From Tipula vernalis (Eukaryota; Arthropoda; Insecta; Diptera; Tipulidae), in the NCBI GenBank assembly GCA_958295665.1, contig OY282558.1, positions 312,452,092 through 312,516,091 on the forward strand: 64,000 bases of DNA, given 5' to 3'. Position 1 is the first letter of the stretch, and each line of letters opens with the position of its first letter. The notes under the pieces were generated by a model. That model was not told where the DNA came from and did not search any database. It was given only the letters and a program-made list of their open reading frames with translations. Below, piece after piece: positions 1 to 12,257 of the stretch. A program made the translations under genes and the position numbers.

Positions 1-670
1 ATAATTTCCATATTGATTTCCTCCACACTCGACATACATACATCGTATAACTCTAGCTAAATACGTTTTGTTACTTACTATTCACAACTTATTTTTTGTT
101 TTACCGTTTTCTGTGTGTATATTATATAGAGACGTACATATTCATCAACACATCAAAAACAGCAACATGAAAAACGAAATGTAAAAGAGAAAAACCAAAA
201 AAAAAAAAAAAAACGCAAGTATGTAAAGAAGAAAAAATGATGAATGAATTTTCCCCAACAACAAAGAATTTATATAAATATAAAAATACACAGAAAAAAA
301 AAAAAAAAATAATGCTGAAATGGTTTTCGTCTCACCAACAAAAACCAAAAAAAAAATTACAAACCATTTCCTTCCGACAAATTGTAATAACAATAATAAT
401 AACAGAATTTTTTTTTTGTTTTTTATTCGCATATTAAAATTCCTTTATTTTCCATTTTTTTTTTTTTTTTTTTTTTCGTTCTTTTGAGGTTGATGATTTA
501 AAACTTATAATTATTAACGTGTGTTTCATTTTTGACAAATACTCTTAATCGTAATTTTGTATACAAGTATATGACCTTGAACCTGAATACTATAAATTTA
601 ATGAACTATTAATGTGTACTGTCATATTTTACTTTGATGTATGATTAAATATCACATCATTGTTTCGTGT

Positions 671-701
<31 letters not shown>

Positions 702-1729
702 CAAGCCAGACTAATTAATTTAGACTGTCGAGGGTAGAGCCAGACTATATACATACATACATGTATAGAAGACAAACAAAATTGGGAATTTATTTTCCGA
801 ATTAATTTGGAATTGATAAGATAATTTTTTCGTTTTTTTCTTTTTTTGCTTTTGTTAAACTGCTTTAAATTTGATTTCCGTTTTTTGTTGTTTGTTTGAA
901 TTAAGAAATTTTATAGTTTTATTTAAATTTTAAAAATTATTATGGAAGTGTGCAAAATAAATGTATTTTTTTTTTATCTTCTATGTGCACAACATATAGT
1001 TTGTACGTGGTTCAAGTGTATATGATTTATATTTTTAGGGTGTTTTTATCGTGAGATATTTTTTCGTGCAAATATTTTATTTTTGGTGCGGTACGTTTTG
1101 ATGATAATTTATTTTGTTTTCGGTAATTAATTGTCTGTAATGGTAAACAAATGATTTTTGCAGATTTAACATTTTTTAAAACAGAAACCACCAGATAATG
1201 AGATTTTTAACAAAAAAATTTGTATATTTTAGAAGTCTAAATTTAGTAGCTATATCATTTATAATTGCAATTGTTTTTAAATTAACTCTAAATACGTTCT
1301 AAAATTTAACATTTATAAAAAAAACAAATTTGTAAATTTCAATTATTCTGTTTAAAATTGCACAGAAAATTACAACTATTTCTTAAATATAATATTACTT
1401 AATGGATATGAAGTTTTCCACGGGTGTGAATGGGGGGGGGGGGGGGTAGTTTTTCCCAAAATTCCCATTTTTATTGGGTGTGAAGTTTTTCCCAAAATTC
1501 CCATTTTTATTAATGTGTTAGTTTCACACTGTTAAATTGAATTCCAATTTGAAAAAATCTAGATTCCTATTAAAATATTTAGTACTAAAAATGTAATTTT
1601 ATTAAAAAATAGAAAAGATTCAAATTATAAATCAAGAATAAAAATTATTCCTGAATAAAAATTATTTCTGAATTCGGGAATTTAGTCAGCTAATTTATTA
1701 ACTAAATAAATGAACCGTTAGTATTTATG
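1..1729. other. AT-rich spacer without a recognisable gene
   Basis: This stretch is dominated by A and T homopolymers, including a run of about 29 T at 673-701, and a run of G at about 1432-1446. Open frames on either strand here are homopolymer artefacts that encode strings of Lys or Phe. At 1448-1512 a phrase of about 28 bp beginning AGTTTTTCCCAAAATTCCC occurs twice in tandem, and related phrases recur near 10.9 and 50.04 kb. I see no exon, RNA gene or transposon body. Confidence 0.6.
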
Positions 1730-3230
1730 CCAAAATTGCGATTTGAAGATTAAAAGGTGGCAGAAATTTATTTCTGGGGACAGGGAATTCATCTTCAACT
1801 TGATGGATGGAGAATATATTCAGATTTCACGTGGAGAACCTGAGTCCAAATCTTCAACTTGATGGATAGAGAATATATTTAGATGTCATGCGAACTATAA
1901 GAAACTGAGCCCAAATCTGTGACAAAGGGTGTTTTGCCTTTATCAATATCAGTCAAAACGCAATTTAAAATTCGAAGATTAAATCGAAACACATTTATTT
2001 CTCTGGCTAGGCGATATATTCATAGCTTTATATGTGTGGAATTTAATCAGCTATTTCGTGAACTATCACAACTTGAGTCCAAATCTCTAAAAATGTCCGT
2101 TAATCTCATTTTATCAATTTCATGCAAAACCGCAATTTGAAGTTAAAAAATCGAAGCACGTTTATTTCTCTGGTTAGGGGATACCTTAGTAGCTTCAAGC
2201 TACGCAGTCAAGCTGCTTTATGCATGGAGAATTTAATCGACTATTTCATGAACTATCACAACTTGAGTCCAAATCTCTGAGAATGGCCATTAGTGGCCTT
2301 TCATCAAGTTCATGCAAAATCGCAATTTGAACTCAAAAATTCGCAGTACATTTATTTCTCTGGTTAGGAGACATTTTTATAGCTTGATGGATAGGGAATT
2401 TAATCGAATATTTCTTGAACTATCACAATTAGAGTCCAAATCTCTGAGAATGGCCGTTAATGGCCTTTAATCATTTTTATGCAAAATCGCAATTTGAACT
2501 CAAAAATTCGCAGTACAATTATTTCTCTCGTTAGGGAATACGTTTATAGCTTGATGGATAAGGAATTTAATCGACTATTACGAGAACTATTACAACTTGA
2601 GTCCAAATCTTTAAAAATGGCCGTTAATGGCCTTTTATCAATTTCATGCAAAATCGCAATTTGAACTCAAAAATTCGCAGTATATTTATTTCTCTGGTTA
2701 GGGAGTACATTTATAGCTAAATGAATAGGGAATTTAATCGACTATTTCGTGAACTATCACAACTTGAGTCCAAATTTCTGAGAATGGCCGTTAATGGCCT
2801 TTTATAAATTTTATGCATAATCGCAATTTGAACTCAAAAATTCGCAGTACAACTATTTCTCTGGTTAGGGAATACGTTTATAGCTTGATGGATAGGGAAT
2901 TTAATCGACTATTTCTTGAACTATCACAACTTAAGTCCAAATCTCTGAAAATGGCCGTTAATGGCCTTTTATCAATTTCATGCAAAATCGCAATTTGAAC
3001 TCAAAAATTCGCAGCACATTTATTTCTCTGGCTAGGGGATACCTTAATAGCTTGATGGATGGGGATTTTAATCGAATATTTTCTGAACTATCATAACTTG
3101 AGTCCAAGAAAATGATCGTTAACTGCTTTTTATCAATTTCGTGCAAAATCCCAATTTGTAGTTAAAAATTCGAAGCACCTTTATGTCTGTGGATAAGGGA
3201 TACCTTATCAGCTTGATATAGTATAACTTT
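1730..3230. repeat. Tandem satellite-like array, 167-bp period
   Basis: The landmark phrase AGTCCAAATC with its flanks recurs at 2266, 2433, 2600, 2767, 2934 and 3101, exactly 167 bp apart each time. A diverged copy with an extra internal segment sits at 2076. At the left edge, about 1795-1912, a sub-unit of about 62 bp is itself duplicated. Each unit contains TTTATTTCTCTGG, AGCTTGATGGATAGGG, AACTATCACAACTTGAG and the near-palindrome GGCCGTTAATGGCC. Short open frames of about 61 codons appear in several units, but 167 is not a multiple of three and the frames do not join, so they are by-products of the repeat. The period is close to one nucleosome. Confidence 0.93.
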
Positions 3231-3468
3231 GACATTACGATTAGAGTCAAAATCATTAACGGAAACCATGATTTCCGGTTTTTCTTTTATTTAAATTATT
3301 CTTGATAAAATTTTTTCAAAATAAATCTTTTTATTTTCTTATTAGATTAGAAATCGTATCACATACAAAAAATCTTATAAAGGTTTTAGTACAACAGGAA
3401 TTGCATTAACTAAGTAAAAAGCGCCATCTATTATTGTACTATTATATTACGTTGCTTTAACCCTAAAC

Positions 3469-3522
3469 ATAAATAAAAGGAATATAGCAATATTATAGGA
3501 ATATATATTCCTTTTATTTATG
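3469..3522. mobile_element. 54-bp palindromic micro-insertion with 8-bp flanking repeat
   Basis: Arms of 18-19 bp, ATAAATAAAAGGAATATA on the left and its exact complement at 3504-3522, surround a spacer of about 17 bp. The element is bracketed by identical octamers CCCTAAAC at 3461-3468 and 3523-3530. A terminal inverted repeat with an 8-bp direct flank is the layout of a hAT-type target duplication, so this may be a very small MITE or the remnant of one. The arms are AT-rich and short, so a chance palindrome is possible; the matching octamers make that less likely. Confidence 0.55.
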
Positions 3523-3930
3523 CCCTAAACAAACTGTCAAATATTCGGATAATTAAAGCCAGAGACGGTAAAACGTCATTCTTTCTCGAAACTTTATTGT
3601 GTGAGCGTCTCTTTTTAGTGAAGTGTTATAAATTTTACAATTTTCTTTTAATTTTAATTAATTTGTATTTTATTTAATTATATCTTATAGTTTATTTTGA
3701 TTTGTTTATTTTTATCAGTCGGGTAAGTCTTTTCATAGTCTTTTTTTATCCACAAAATAATATATCCACGTAACACAAGCAAGGAGGGACAAAGTACGCA
3801 GTACTTTGTACCTCCAACATTTACTTCTATTGATTTCTCAGATTTCGAAGATGAAATAAATACTAAAAAATCATAAATTGTTTTTAATAATGAAATAATA
3901 GTAAACGGTGAATTTGATAAAAGTCCCAAT

Positions 3931-5033
3931 ATGTTAAATAAAAGGAAAATTAATAATAATAATAAAATTCACGTCGCAGATTCAAAAAATACAGTAACAG
4001 CTCCAACATCATCTTCAACTTTATCTGTTGATTCATCGAATAACTCAAATATGCCGTCAGTTACTGCTGAAAAAATTAATCAATATAACCGATCAGATAA
4101 TGGCCCATTTACTGTATTTATCAGTAAAAAGAATTTAAATACTGTTCTTTTAGCTAAAGCCCTGAAAATAAATAATTTTAAAAATATCAAAGATATCTCT
4201 AGCGTTAGCAAAAATGTTGCTAAGGTTATCTTTAAAAATTTTGAAGATGCAAATAATTGTGTCAAATCAGATATCTTTAAAAAATTTGATAATTATACGA
4301 CATACATTCCTAAAAATTTCACATCTACTATTGGCTTAATCAGGAACATTCCTATTGGGCTTTCTAATGAAGAAATACAAGAAAATATTAGATCTAAATA
4401 CCCTATTTCTAAAGTAGAAAGAATGACTAAATGGAATAGTGCCACTAAAACAGCTGAGGAAATTGAATTGGTTAAACTTACTTTTGAGTCTGGAACTATT
4501 CCATTCAATGTCATTTTATATGATAATCTCTTATTAAAGGTAGAATATTTTATACCTAATCCATTATTTTGTAAAAAATGTCTAAATTACGGACATACAA
4601 TTTCTAAATGTAAATCTAAAACTAATTTTGTAAAAAATGTCTAAATTACGGACATACAATTTCTAAATGTAAATCTAAAACTAATAGATGCCTAACGTGT
4701 GCTAATACTATAGAGGACGAACAAGAACACGTTTGTGACATGAAAGTTTCTTGTAAATTTTGTGGAATGGGTCATGTTACTAATTTTTTCAGATGTAATG
4801 AACGATATAGGCAGAAACAAATTAGGGAACATATGATTTTAAATAAAACTAGTTTCAGAGAATCCAAAAGCCACCTTTATGGTAGCCAACAAAAAGTCCC
4901 TAAACAAATAGATTTCGCTAATGATATCTGTGTTGAAAATCAAGCCTGGAGAAATAACTTAATGAATTCTGATGCTAGAAAAATTCAAATCCTAAATAAA
5001 TTAGTAAACAAATTAAAAAAATCAATTAAATGA
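3931..5033 (+). pseudogene. LINE ORF1 (gag-like, zinc-knuckle nucleic-acid-binding protein), frameshifted
   Basis: This is the RNA-binding structural protein of the I-clade LINE. The N-terminal half is Asn/Ser/Lys-rich. Three Cys/His knuckles follow: CX2CX4HX4C near residue 213 (about 4568-4610), a C..C...H..C near 4688-4738, and another CX2CX3HX6C beginning about 4752. The frame of 3931-4644 passes into the frame of 4740-5033 across a 59-bp direct tandem duplication (about 4567-4625 repeated at 4626-4684). That duplication adds 59 bases, which by itself accounts for the frame change. An in-frame stop at 3874-3876 lies upstream of the ATG, and the codons before it read as plausible protein, so the ancestral start may lie further 5'. 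ORF2 follows after a gap of about 165 bp. Confidence 0.8.
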
Positions 5034-5197
5034 AAAAGATTCTATTTTTAATGATGTCAAATCACTTTTAAATAATTCCGATGACTTTAATAAAAATCCA
5101 GCTAATTTAGACTCACTTAAAATTAAATTAAATAAATTTATTAAAACATAAACTTTTCTTTTTCCAGTTTTTTATTTTTTCATTTTATTCTTCCATT

Positions 5198-8100
5198 ATG
5201 TTACCTTTAAAAATTTTACAAATTAACATTCGTAGTTTAAATAGTAATAAAGATCTATTATATCATTATATACAATCCAATCATATTTATATCGTTATTC
5301 TTTCTGAAACCTGGACAAATCCAAATAGTAATTTGACTTTTAACAATTATAATCTTGTTACTGATGATAGATCAGATGGTTTTGGCGGAGTAGGCTTTTT
5401 AATACATAGAAAAATTTCTTGGAGAATTATTGATTTAAATTTTCATTACATCCGTTTTCAAGCTTTCAAAATTAACCTCAAATTTAAAAACATTAATTTT
5501 AATATCTTATCTTTTAATAATAATTCTGTTATTAGACCTCAGGAAATCGTTAATGAATTTGAACATCTTATAACTCAGAATCTAGATAACTGTTTAATAG
5601 CTGGAGACATAAATATTCATAATAGTCTTTGGGATAGTTCATTGACCCCTACTTACGACAGGGTGGGTGATAAAATTGCAGATATTATCACTGCTAATAA
5701 TGTCTTTTTATTAAATGACGGATCTCATACAAGGCAAGATTTTTTCAGAAATAATTCTGCAGCACTAGACATTAGTTTGTGCTCAATCAATCTAATTGAA
5801 AAACTATCATGGAAAGTAGATCCCATTAATTTAGGAAGTGACCATCTCCCAATACTTATTGACTTTAAACTAAATTATTATAAAAAAAAACAAATCACAA
5901 ACTGGTCAAAAGTATTGAAAGACTTTGATCTAAATTCTATTAATGATAAATGCAATATTGAAGAACACCTAGAAAAATTAATTTCTGAAAATACTTCTAT
6001 TATTACAAGTAAAAATACTTTTAAACCTAAACCTTGGTGGAACGATCTAATACAAAGACTATGGAACATAAAAAAACACAAACAACTAATTTATAATTTA
6101 AACAAAAACATTTTTACCGCTATTGAACTAAAAAAATCTATCCAAAAACTTAAATTAACAATCAGAAGGAAAAAGAAAAAATCTTGGAATTTTTATTAAC
6201 AAGCATCAATCACAAAACTAATAATTCTGATCTCTGGAACAACATCAATAAAATTAAAAATAAAAAACAGTCCAACTACAGAATCCTAGAAGATCCCACA
6301 CTAGCTACTAATTTTCTAAATTACAATTTTCCTTTCTCCTTTGAATCCTCTCATAATCTCTCTAATAACTTCAATCCTAATATTAATCCTACGGAATTTA
6401 ATAACATTGAAATTCTTGATATTTTTAAAAATTTAAATAATACTGCTCCAGGATATGATAAAGTCTCATATAAAATCATCAAACAATTAGTATCCTCTAA
6501 TCTTAACCTAATCAATACTATTACAAATTATTTCAACAACATCTGGCAAAATCAAATTTACCCTACAAAATGGAAAACGTCATACACAATCGCCATTTTG
6601 AAAAAGGGGAGAGATGATAGAAATATTATTAACTACCGTCCTATTTGTCTGTTACCTATTTTTTCAAAAATCTTTAATAAACTCATTTTAAAACGAATTA
6701 ATGATCATCTAATCTCCCATAATATTCTTAATTATTACAATTTTGGTTTTAGAAAAAATAAAAATATTACTGACTATTTTGTAGAAATGTTTAATTTCAT
6801 CATCTCCCTCAAACATTAACAAAAAAAAATTGTTTTAGTTAACATTGACATTTCCAATGCTTTTGATAATGTAGATACAAATATTTCATTAAACACCTTT
6901 AAAAACTTCAATTTCCCTATTAACATTACACATTGGATTTCTTAATTTCTTACAAATAGAATTATATCTATTCAAAATATCAATCAAAGTTCCATTCATT
7001 ATACTAATAAAGGCATTCCTCAGGGTAGCTGTTCGAGTCCTGCCCTTTTTAATATCTATACCACTTCTTTACACGACATCAATAACCCCGATACAAAAAT
7101 TTTCCAATATGCCGATGATATTTGCATTGTAATTTCTGCCGATAATCATGATAACTTACAATTAATAACAGATTCTACTTTACTCTCATTAACTAATAAA
7201 TTACAATCTTTAAAACTACAAATTAACACTGATAAATCTCATTTTTTAAGACTATTCACTAATAAAAATAATTCCAAATCTCTAAATTTAAAAATTAATA
7301 ATATCTACATAAAAGAAAGAGTGACTACTAAGATACTGGGTACAACTTTAACAAATAGACTTTCATTATCAATTCATTACACAAACTTAAAAGCAAATAT
7401 TTCCAACTCCATTAATTTACTTAAAACTCTCACCCATTTTAATGGAGGTGTAAATCCTGAAACAATGATCAATATTTTTAAAGCAATAGTTAAATCAAAA
7501 CTTGAATACACATATGTTTTTGCAGACACTAAATATAAAAAAGATATTAATATCTGTCAATCTATTAAAAATGCTTGTCTGAGAGCTTGTCTAGGCTTCT
7601 TCAGATCTAGATTTTATTAAAAAATCACTAATTTATATTTCAAAAATCTATATAATAATTCCAAAATCGGTAACGACATTAAAAACAATAGATCTCTTCA
7701 TAAACTTAACGACTTATATTCTAATTATACTTTTCTTTCCAAAATTAAACCTTTTCATATAAAAAAAATCGTCTCCCACTAATTTTAGCATCATAACAAA
7801 TATTGAGGGAATCACAAACAAAAATTTTATAAACCATTGTGAACAATATGCATTATCTATGGCTGAAATTAATAAATATAATAATTTTGCAAAAATTTAC
7901 ACAGATGGCTCTATAATTAACAATAAACCAGGAATTGGAATTTTTGTTGAGGATAAAAATTGGAAATTTGCCATTCAACTAAAAAACCCTAGTTATATTA
8001 AAAATATTGAAACCATTGCTATTAAAATTGGAATTATTATATCTCTAATCATCAAAAACAATAATATTATCATTATTACTGACTCTCAAAGTTCTTGTAT

Positions 8101-8717
8101 TTCATTAAAAACGGCTCTATTACACTTTACAAATAGACACTACGAAAACTATCGGCCATAACCAAATTAAAAATTTTGTCATTCATTGGCTCCCGGGTCA
8201 TTGTGGCTTAAAAGGAAATACTATAGCAGATAGTTTAGCAAAAAATACAGTTTTTTCTCCTACTCACTTTCTTGATAATGAACCAACTCTCACAGACCTA
8301 TTTAACGATATCTCCAGATCTATAAAAAATAAGTGGAAGGAAAACTACACTTTAATGTGTAATTCATCCGGCCACTTTTATAAACAAATTTGCCCTTCTC
8401 CAAGATTATCTTTCCTATTTAAAGACTCTAGTTTTACATCCTGCCAAACCAGGCTAATTTACAGATTAATCTCTGGTCATACAGTTAACAAGAAATTTAA
8501 ATTCCTTTTGGGACTTGAATCTAAATCTAATTGTGAGATTTGCAACCCCGTTGAAGATAACGAACATATTATTAACGATTGTGTCATATATAATAATATA
8601 AGAAATAATTTCCCACTTTTATACAGAAAATCCTTATTAGATATCTTAAAGGACCAAAAAATGGAAGAATATAAAATATTGTGTGATTTTGTGGATAGAA
8701 TAAATTATAAACTATGA
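5198..8717 (+). pseudogene. LINE ORF2: endonuclease, reverse transcriptase, RNase H; broken
   Basis: ORF2 supplies target nicking and reverse transcription. The endonuclease occupies about 5198-5870, with INIRS, SETW, AGDIN and GSDHLP motifs. The reverse transcriptase spans about 6400-7300, with APGYD, NYRPICLLP, the GIPQGS-type turn near 7013 and YADD at 7108-7119. RNase H begins about 7859, with YTDGS, TDSQSS and HWLPGHCGLKGN around 8180-8220. A C-terminal CX2C...H...C motif lies near 8530-8585. Damage: a frameshift in a T run near 6190; stops at 6817-6819, 6943-6945 and 7618-7620; stops and a frame change between about 7780 and 7860; and another frame change near 8155. All domains are still recognisable, so the decay is by small lesions. 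Confidence 0.85.
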
Positions 8718-8930
8718 ATTACATACTACATTTAATTTTTATTGACTTTTTCACACAATGATTTTTCTTTTGGAATCATTTCATTTTATTTTATTTTATT
8801 ATAATATTAAGATTTATGAATATTATATAATTTAATTCTAAATTTCAAAAAAAAAAAAAATAAAGAAAAAAAAATAAAGCAAAAAATTAAAAAAAAATTA
8901 AAAAAAAAGAAAAAAAAAAATTATGAATTA

Positions 8931-9493
8931 ATGAATTATAAATTTATTTTAATTTCAAAACTTTTATTTTTATATGTATCCTTCATCGTCTTTCTAATAT
9001 TCTTTATTTATTAACTTTCATTTAATCTAATTTAATTATCCAACTTTGTTTTATATAATTATGCTTTATTTTATTATTTAATTTATTAATCTAATTTGAT
9101 TATGTTCACTTTATTCAACCCTCTAGAACCTCCCCTGAGTGGTCTCTAGAAATTTTGGGCTGTTTCTCAACTCACTGGTCTTATGGATTGAAAGATCTGA
9201 CCTGAGCAAATTTAAAAAACAAAGAAACAAACAAACAGACGGTAAAACGTTAAAAATCTGGTTTTTCGACAATTTTATCAAAAATCCTATTGTTCAGTCG
9301 GGCAAAAGTGATAAAAATTATCATGATATTTTCAATCACGTTTTGCCATAAAACACACTCATTTGTCACAAAAAAAAAAAAAAAAAACAAGTTTTTTTTG
9401 GTTTTAGCTGTCAAAATAAATACATATTTGGAAACAAAATATTAGTCTTTGGATTGTAACGTGATATTTTTAATATTATTTATAATAATAAGA
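8931..9493. other. Spacer between two LINEs, no recognised gene
   Basis: AT-rich sequence. An open frame at 9139-9351 of about 70 codons reads with mixed amino-acid composition, but I recognise no domain and see no splice or promoter context. An A run lies at about 9370-9387. Confidence 0.5.
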
Positions 9494-10050
9494 AAAAAGA
9501 AGAATTGAACATTAAATATAGGAAAATGTATTGGCTAATAGGTAGAAACTCTGAGCTTACAATACATAACAAATTGCTATTATATCAGCAAATACTTAAA
9601 CCAGTATGGACCTACGGTATTCAACTTTGGGGTTGTACCAAGAAGACAAATGTACAAATGATTCAATGTTTTCAAAACAAAGTGCTGCGTGGCATTGTAA
9701 ACGCACCATGGTACATTAGAAATGATAACCTCCATAGGGACTTAAACATGGAATATGTAAGTGAAGAAATACAAAATCATGTGAAGAAACACATTCAGCG
9801 GATATCTCGGCACCAAAATGCAGACATACGAAGTTTGTTGGATACCACCAATGCAGTAAGAAGACTTCAAAGGCGGAAACCTTTGGAATTGGGCAGTTGT
9901 ATTTAATTAGGATAGAGAAAAATAATTACAATGTAAATTCAAACGGGAGTAACCATTGTGCTACTGCCCGTGAAATGTGAATTTTAAGAGAGATAAATTA
10001 CTAAATGATTTGTAAATCAGTTGTGATATTAAATAAAGGAAAAAAAAACA
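9494..10050 (+). mobile_element. Jockey-clade LINE, 5'-truncated 3' end
   Basis: The open frame to 9906 encodes the C-terminal end of a Jockey-type ORF2, just after the reverse transcriptase. Diagnostic phrases are YRKMYWLIGR, LKPVWTYGIQLWGC, FQNKVLRGIVNAPW and RRLQRRKPLEL at the very end. No stop interrupts about 134 codons, so this copy is younger than most elements in the window. A 3' untranslated segment follows (9907-10030), then an A-rich tail near 10036-10050. Everything upstream of the last third of ORF2 is missing, as expected for incomplete reverse transcription. I did not find a clear target duplication. Confidence 0.87.
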
Positions 10051-10847
10051 AAATTTAGGAAGAGCATTTTTAGTTATTTTATAAAAAATCGCGATAAATT
10101 CGTGTTGATGTTGCTCAAATAGAGGTGCTATACCGAAGTTTGACGTTTAAATTACTTTGTGGCCAAAGTCCATTAACACTTTTTTGCGACAGATTAGAGC
10201 TCAGTTTCCACTGAATACCTGAACAAATTCGCGACCTATTGAAGTATATTCATTGAAAAGTATTTTATAAACTAATTTTTTTGCTTAACATTTTTTTTTG
10301 GTGTAATTTATTTTTTCTATTGGACAGAAAATTGAATTCTTATTGGAACAAATTTATAATTTGTACTAAAACTGTGATGTTTATTTTAATGGTTCGGAAC
10401 TTTGGTTTTATATTTAGCACATTGATATTTATCGGAATAGATTGATATGTACTAACAAAATAAAATTAATTTAATATATTTAATTAAACTACTTCAATGT
10501 TAGGACTAAGCTAAACAAAATAATCGTTGTGTTTTAATAAAATGCCTTATATGTTTGTTTTATTATTTTACTCTGTCGTGAAGATTAAGAAATTCAGTAA
10601 AATAATGCACGGTAATAGCACAAATTAACATAATATGTATTTATTTATGGACCAAATCTTTATATTTCAATATAAATGAGCTTTGTGATTCGCATTTTAC
10701 AAATCTTCTTACATAAGTTTCAATTAAAATTATGTTCTTTTAATCCCTTGAATTTAATCGAAATTTATTTTAATAACAAAACATTTATAGATAAATTCTG
10801 AATTCTTAACAGTGTACAATAAGCACAAACCCATACCAAAATCAATG
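10051..10847. other. AT-rich spacer, nothing recognised
   Basis: No open frame with domain content, no repeat array and no RNA gene is visible. Composition resembles the neighbouring spacers. Confidence 0.5.
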
Positions 10848-10995
10848 AGAATCCAATAGAATTTTGTTTATTCCAGTAGGATTTGTATACATATATCTGG
10901 GAAAAAATTGGGAAAAACTTCACATATATACTTTTTTCCACAATAATACGTATACAAATCATAATGGAAAAAACCAAATCATATTGGATGCTACC
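10848..10995. mobile_element. Palindromic MITE-like element
   Basis: The left arm (about 10848-10908) contains AATCCAATAG, GGATTTGTATACATATAT and a run ending GGGAAAAAA. The right arm (about 10935-10995) is its imperfect complement, with ATACGTATACAAATC and CATATTGGAT. About 25 bp of AACTTCAC-containing spacer separates them. The spacer's complement, GTGAAGTTTTTCCC, and the TATACAAATCC phrase recur near 1480 and 50040-50100, which suggests a dispersed family. There is no coding capacity. Confidence 0.6.
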
Positions 10996-12253
10996 TAATT
11001 TTTCATGTGTTGGTCCGTATTCTACACTGTTATAAAAAACGAATAAAATCAATTTTAAAAATTATTATTAATTCAATAGGTAAAACTAATTTAATTTGGG
11101 ATACCGATATTTAGTATTTGATATTACTATACAACGGTGTAATCTAATAAACTGAATTGTTTAATCTCAATTATGTATATAATAAAAATATTATAATGTC
11201 TATAATAAAAACAGTTTTTAAGCACAGCTGTAACGGAATGTTAAACTAATTTAATTAAATTTATTTATTTTGACAGTTTCGCTAGTCGGTGTACAAAAAC
11301 CTTTAATTAGGTTTTTCGGCTTATATAAAGTTTTGCTAAAAACATAAAAACAATAATTTACAATATATTAATACATGTATTTTGAAAAGGGAATAATCCA
11401 TAACCCTTTAATATCCAGGAAAACGATAAAACTTATGTTTTTCGATGTAATTTACTAACTTTCTCTTTATTGTCTATTTTTTAATACAAAATTTAGCTCA
11501 AATCCCCTAGCCTCATAAAATACGAAAAGTTACCTCATTTTAATTGCAATTTTCTATGATTTTAAAGGGTCAGCGGATTATTTAATTTAAAAGTATTTCC
11601 AATTTTTAATATAACCTTCAACGTTTTTTCAAGATAATTTTAATTAACAATTTTGCAATTTTATTGGACTGGTATTAACCCATATTCCATATAAAAAAAA
11701 TGCAAACAAATAATTTTGTACACGGACTAGCACCTCTTGCGATAATGTTTGTGAAGCTGATGTACTAAAACAAGGTCTTTTCTTTTCTGCTACCAGTTAA
11801 GCTTTTTCAACCAAACATCGAGGTTCTAAAACTAGGAACCAAAGTTACAAACTACAAAAATATCAAATAATTTTAGTCCAACATATTTATTATTTGGTTC
11901 CAATTAGAATCCAAATATACTGCATTCAAAACGAAATTACTCTAGAGAAACATAAATCATGATTTCGTTTTATTACGGGCTAGATTGTAAACTCTGTTCT
12001 GGTTGTATGGGGAATTTAGTTGTCGACCTCGTGTACCATCGGAACATGAGTTCCAACCACAGACGAGAGGTGTTAATGTCCAATTAATAATTTCAATCGA
12101 AATCGTAAGTAGAGGGAAGTTTTTTGGCTTGGTTAATTAAGATTTTAGTCATCTACATCTTTTCGATACCTTAAAGCGCACAAGGCTATATCCATATTTT
12201 GAATTTCCACAACAATATCTCGAAATTCAAAAATATTTTGAATTTTCATTCAA
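10996..12253. other. Spacer, no recognised gene
   Basis: AT-rich, with short open frames only. A higher-GC patch at about 12000-12080 (containing GTCGACCTCGTGTACC) stands out by composition, but I cannot assign it. Confidence 0.45.
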
Positions 12254-12257
12254 TGTT

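Larger units (their letters stand above)
3546..8930 (+). mobile_element. I-clade non-LTR retrotransposon (LINE), near full length, inactive
   Basis: The element has an ORF1 with CCHC zinc knuckles (from 3931) and an ORF2 with apurinic-type endonuclease, reverse transcriptase, RNase H and a C-terminal Cys/His motif (5198-8717). An A-rich, TAAAG-studded tail follows at about 8848-8925. An RNase H domain downstream of the reverse transcriptase is typical of the I clade. The left end is set by the non-ORF leader starting around 3546 and is approximate, because I could not find a matching target duplication. Both ORFs carry frameshifts and stops, so this copy is dead, but little of it is deleted. 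Codons are strongly AT-biased like the surroundings. Confidence 0.85.

Noticed and set aside
145..437. Open frames on both strands in the first 500 bp
   Set aside because: They translate A and T homopolymers into runs of Lys, Phe and Leu; there is no start context or domain.
2479..2998. Repeated open frames of about 61 codons in the 167-bp array
   Set aside because: They restart in each unit, the period is not a multiple of three, and they are explained by the tandem repeat.
9238..9251. AGACGGTAAAACGT shared with the LINE leader at about 3552
   Set aside because: A 14-base match is expected by chance in a window of this size and bias, and no flanking similarity exists.
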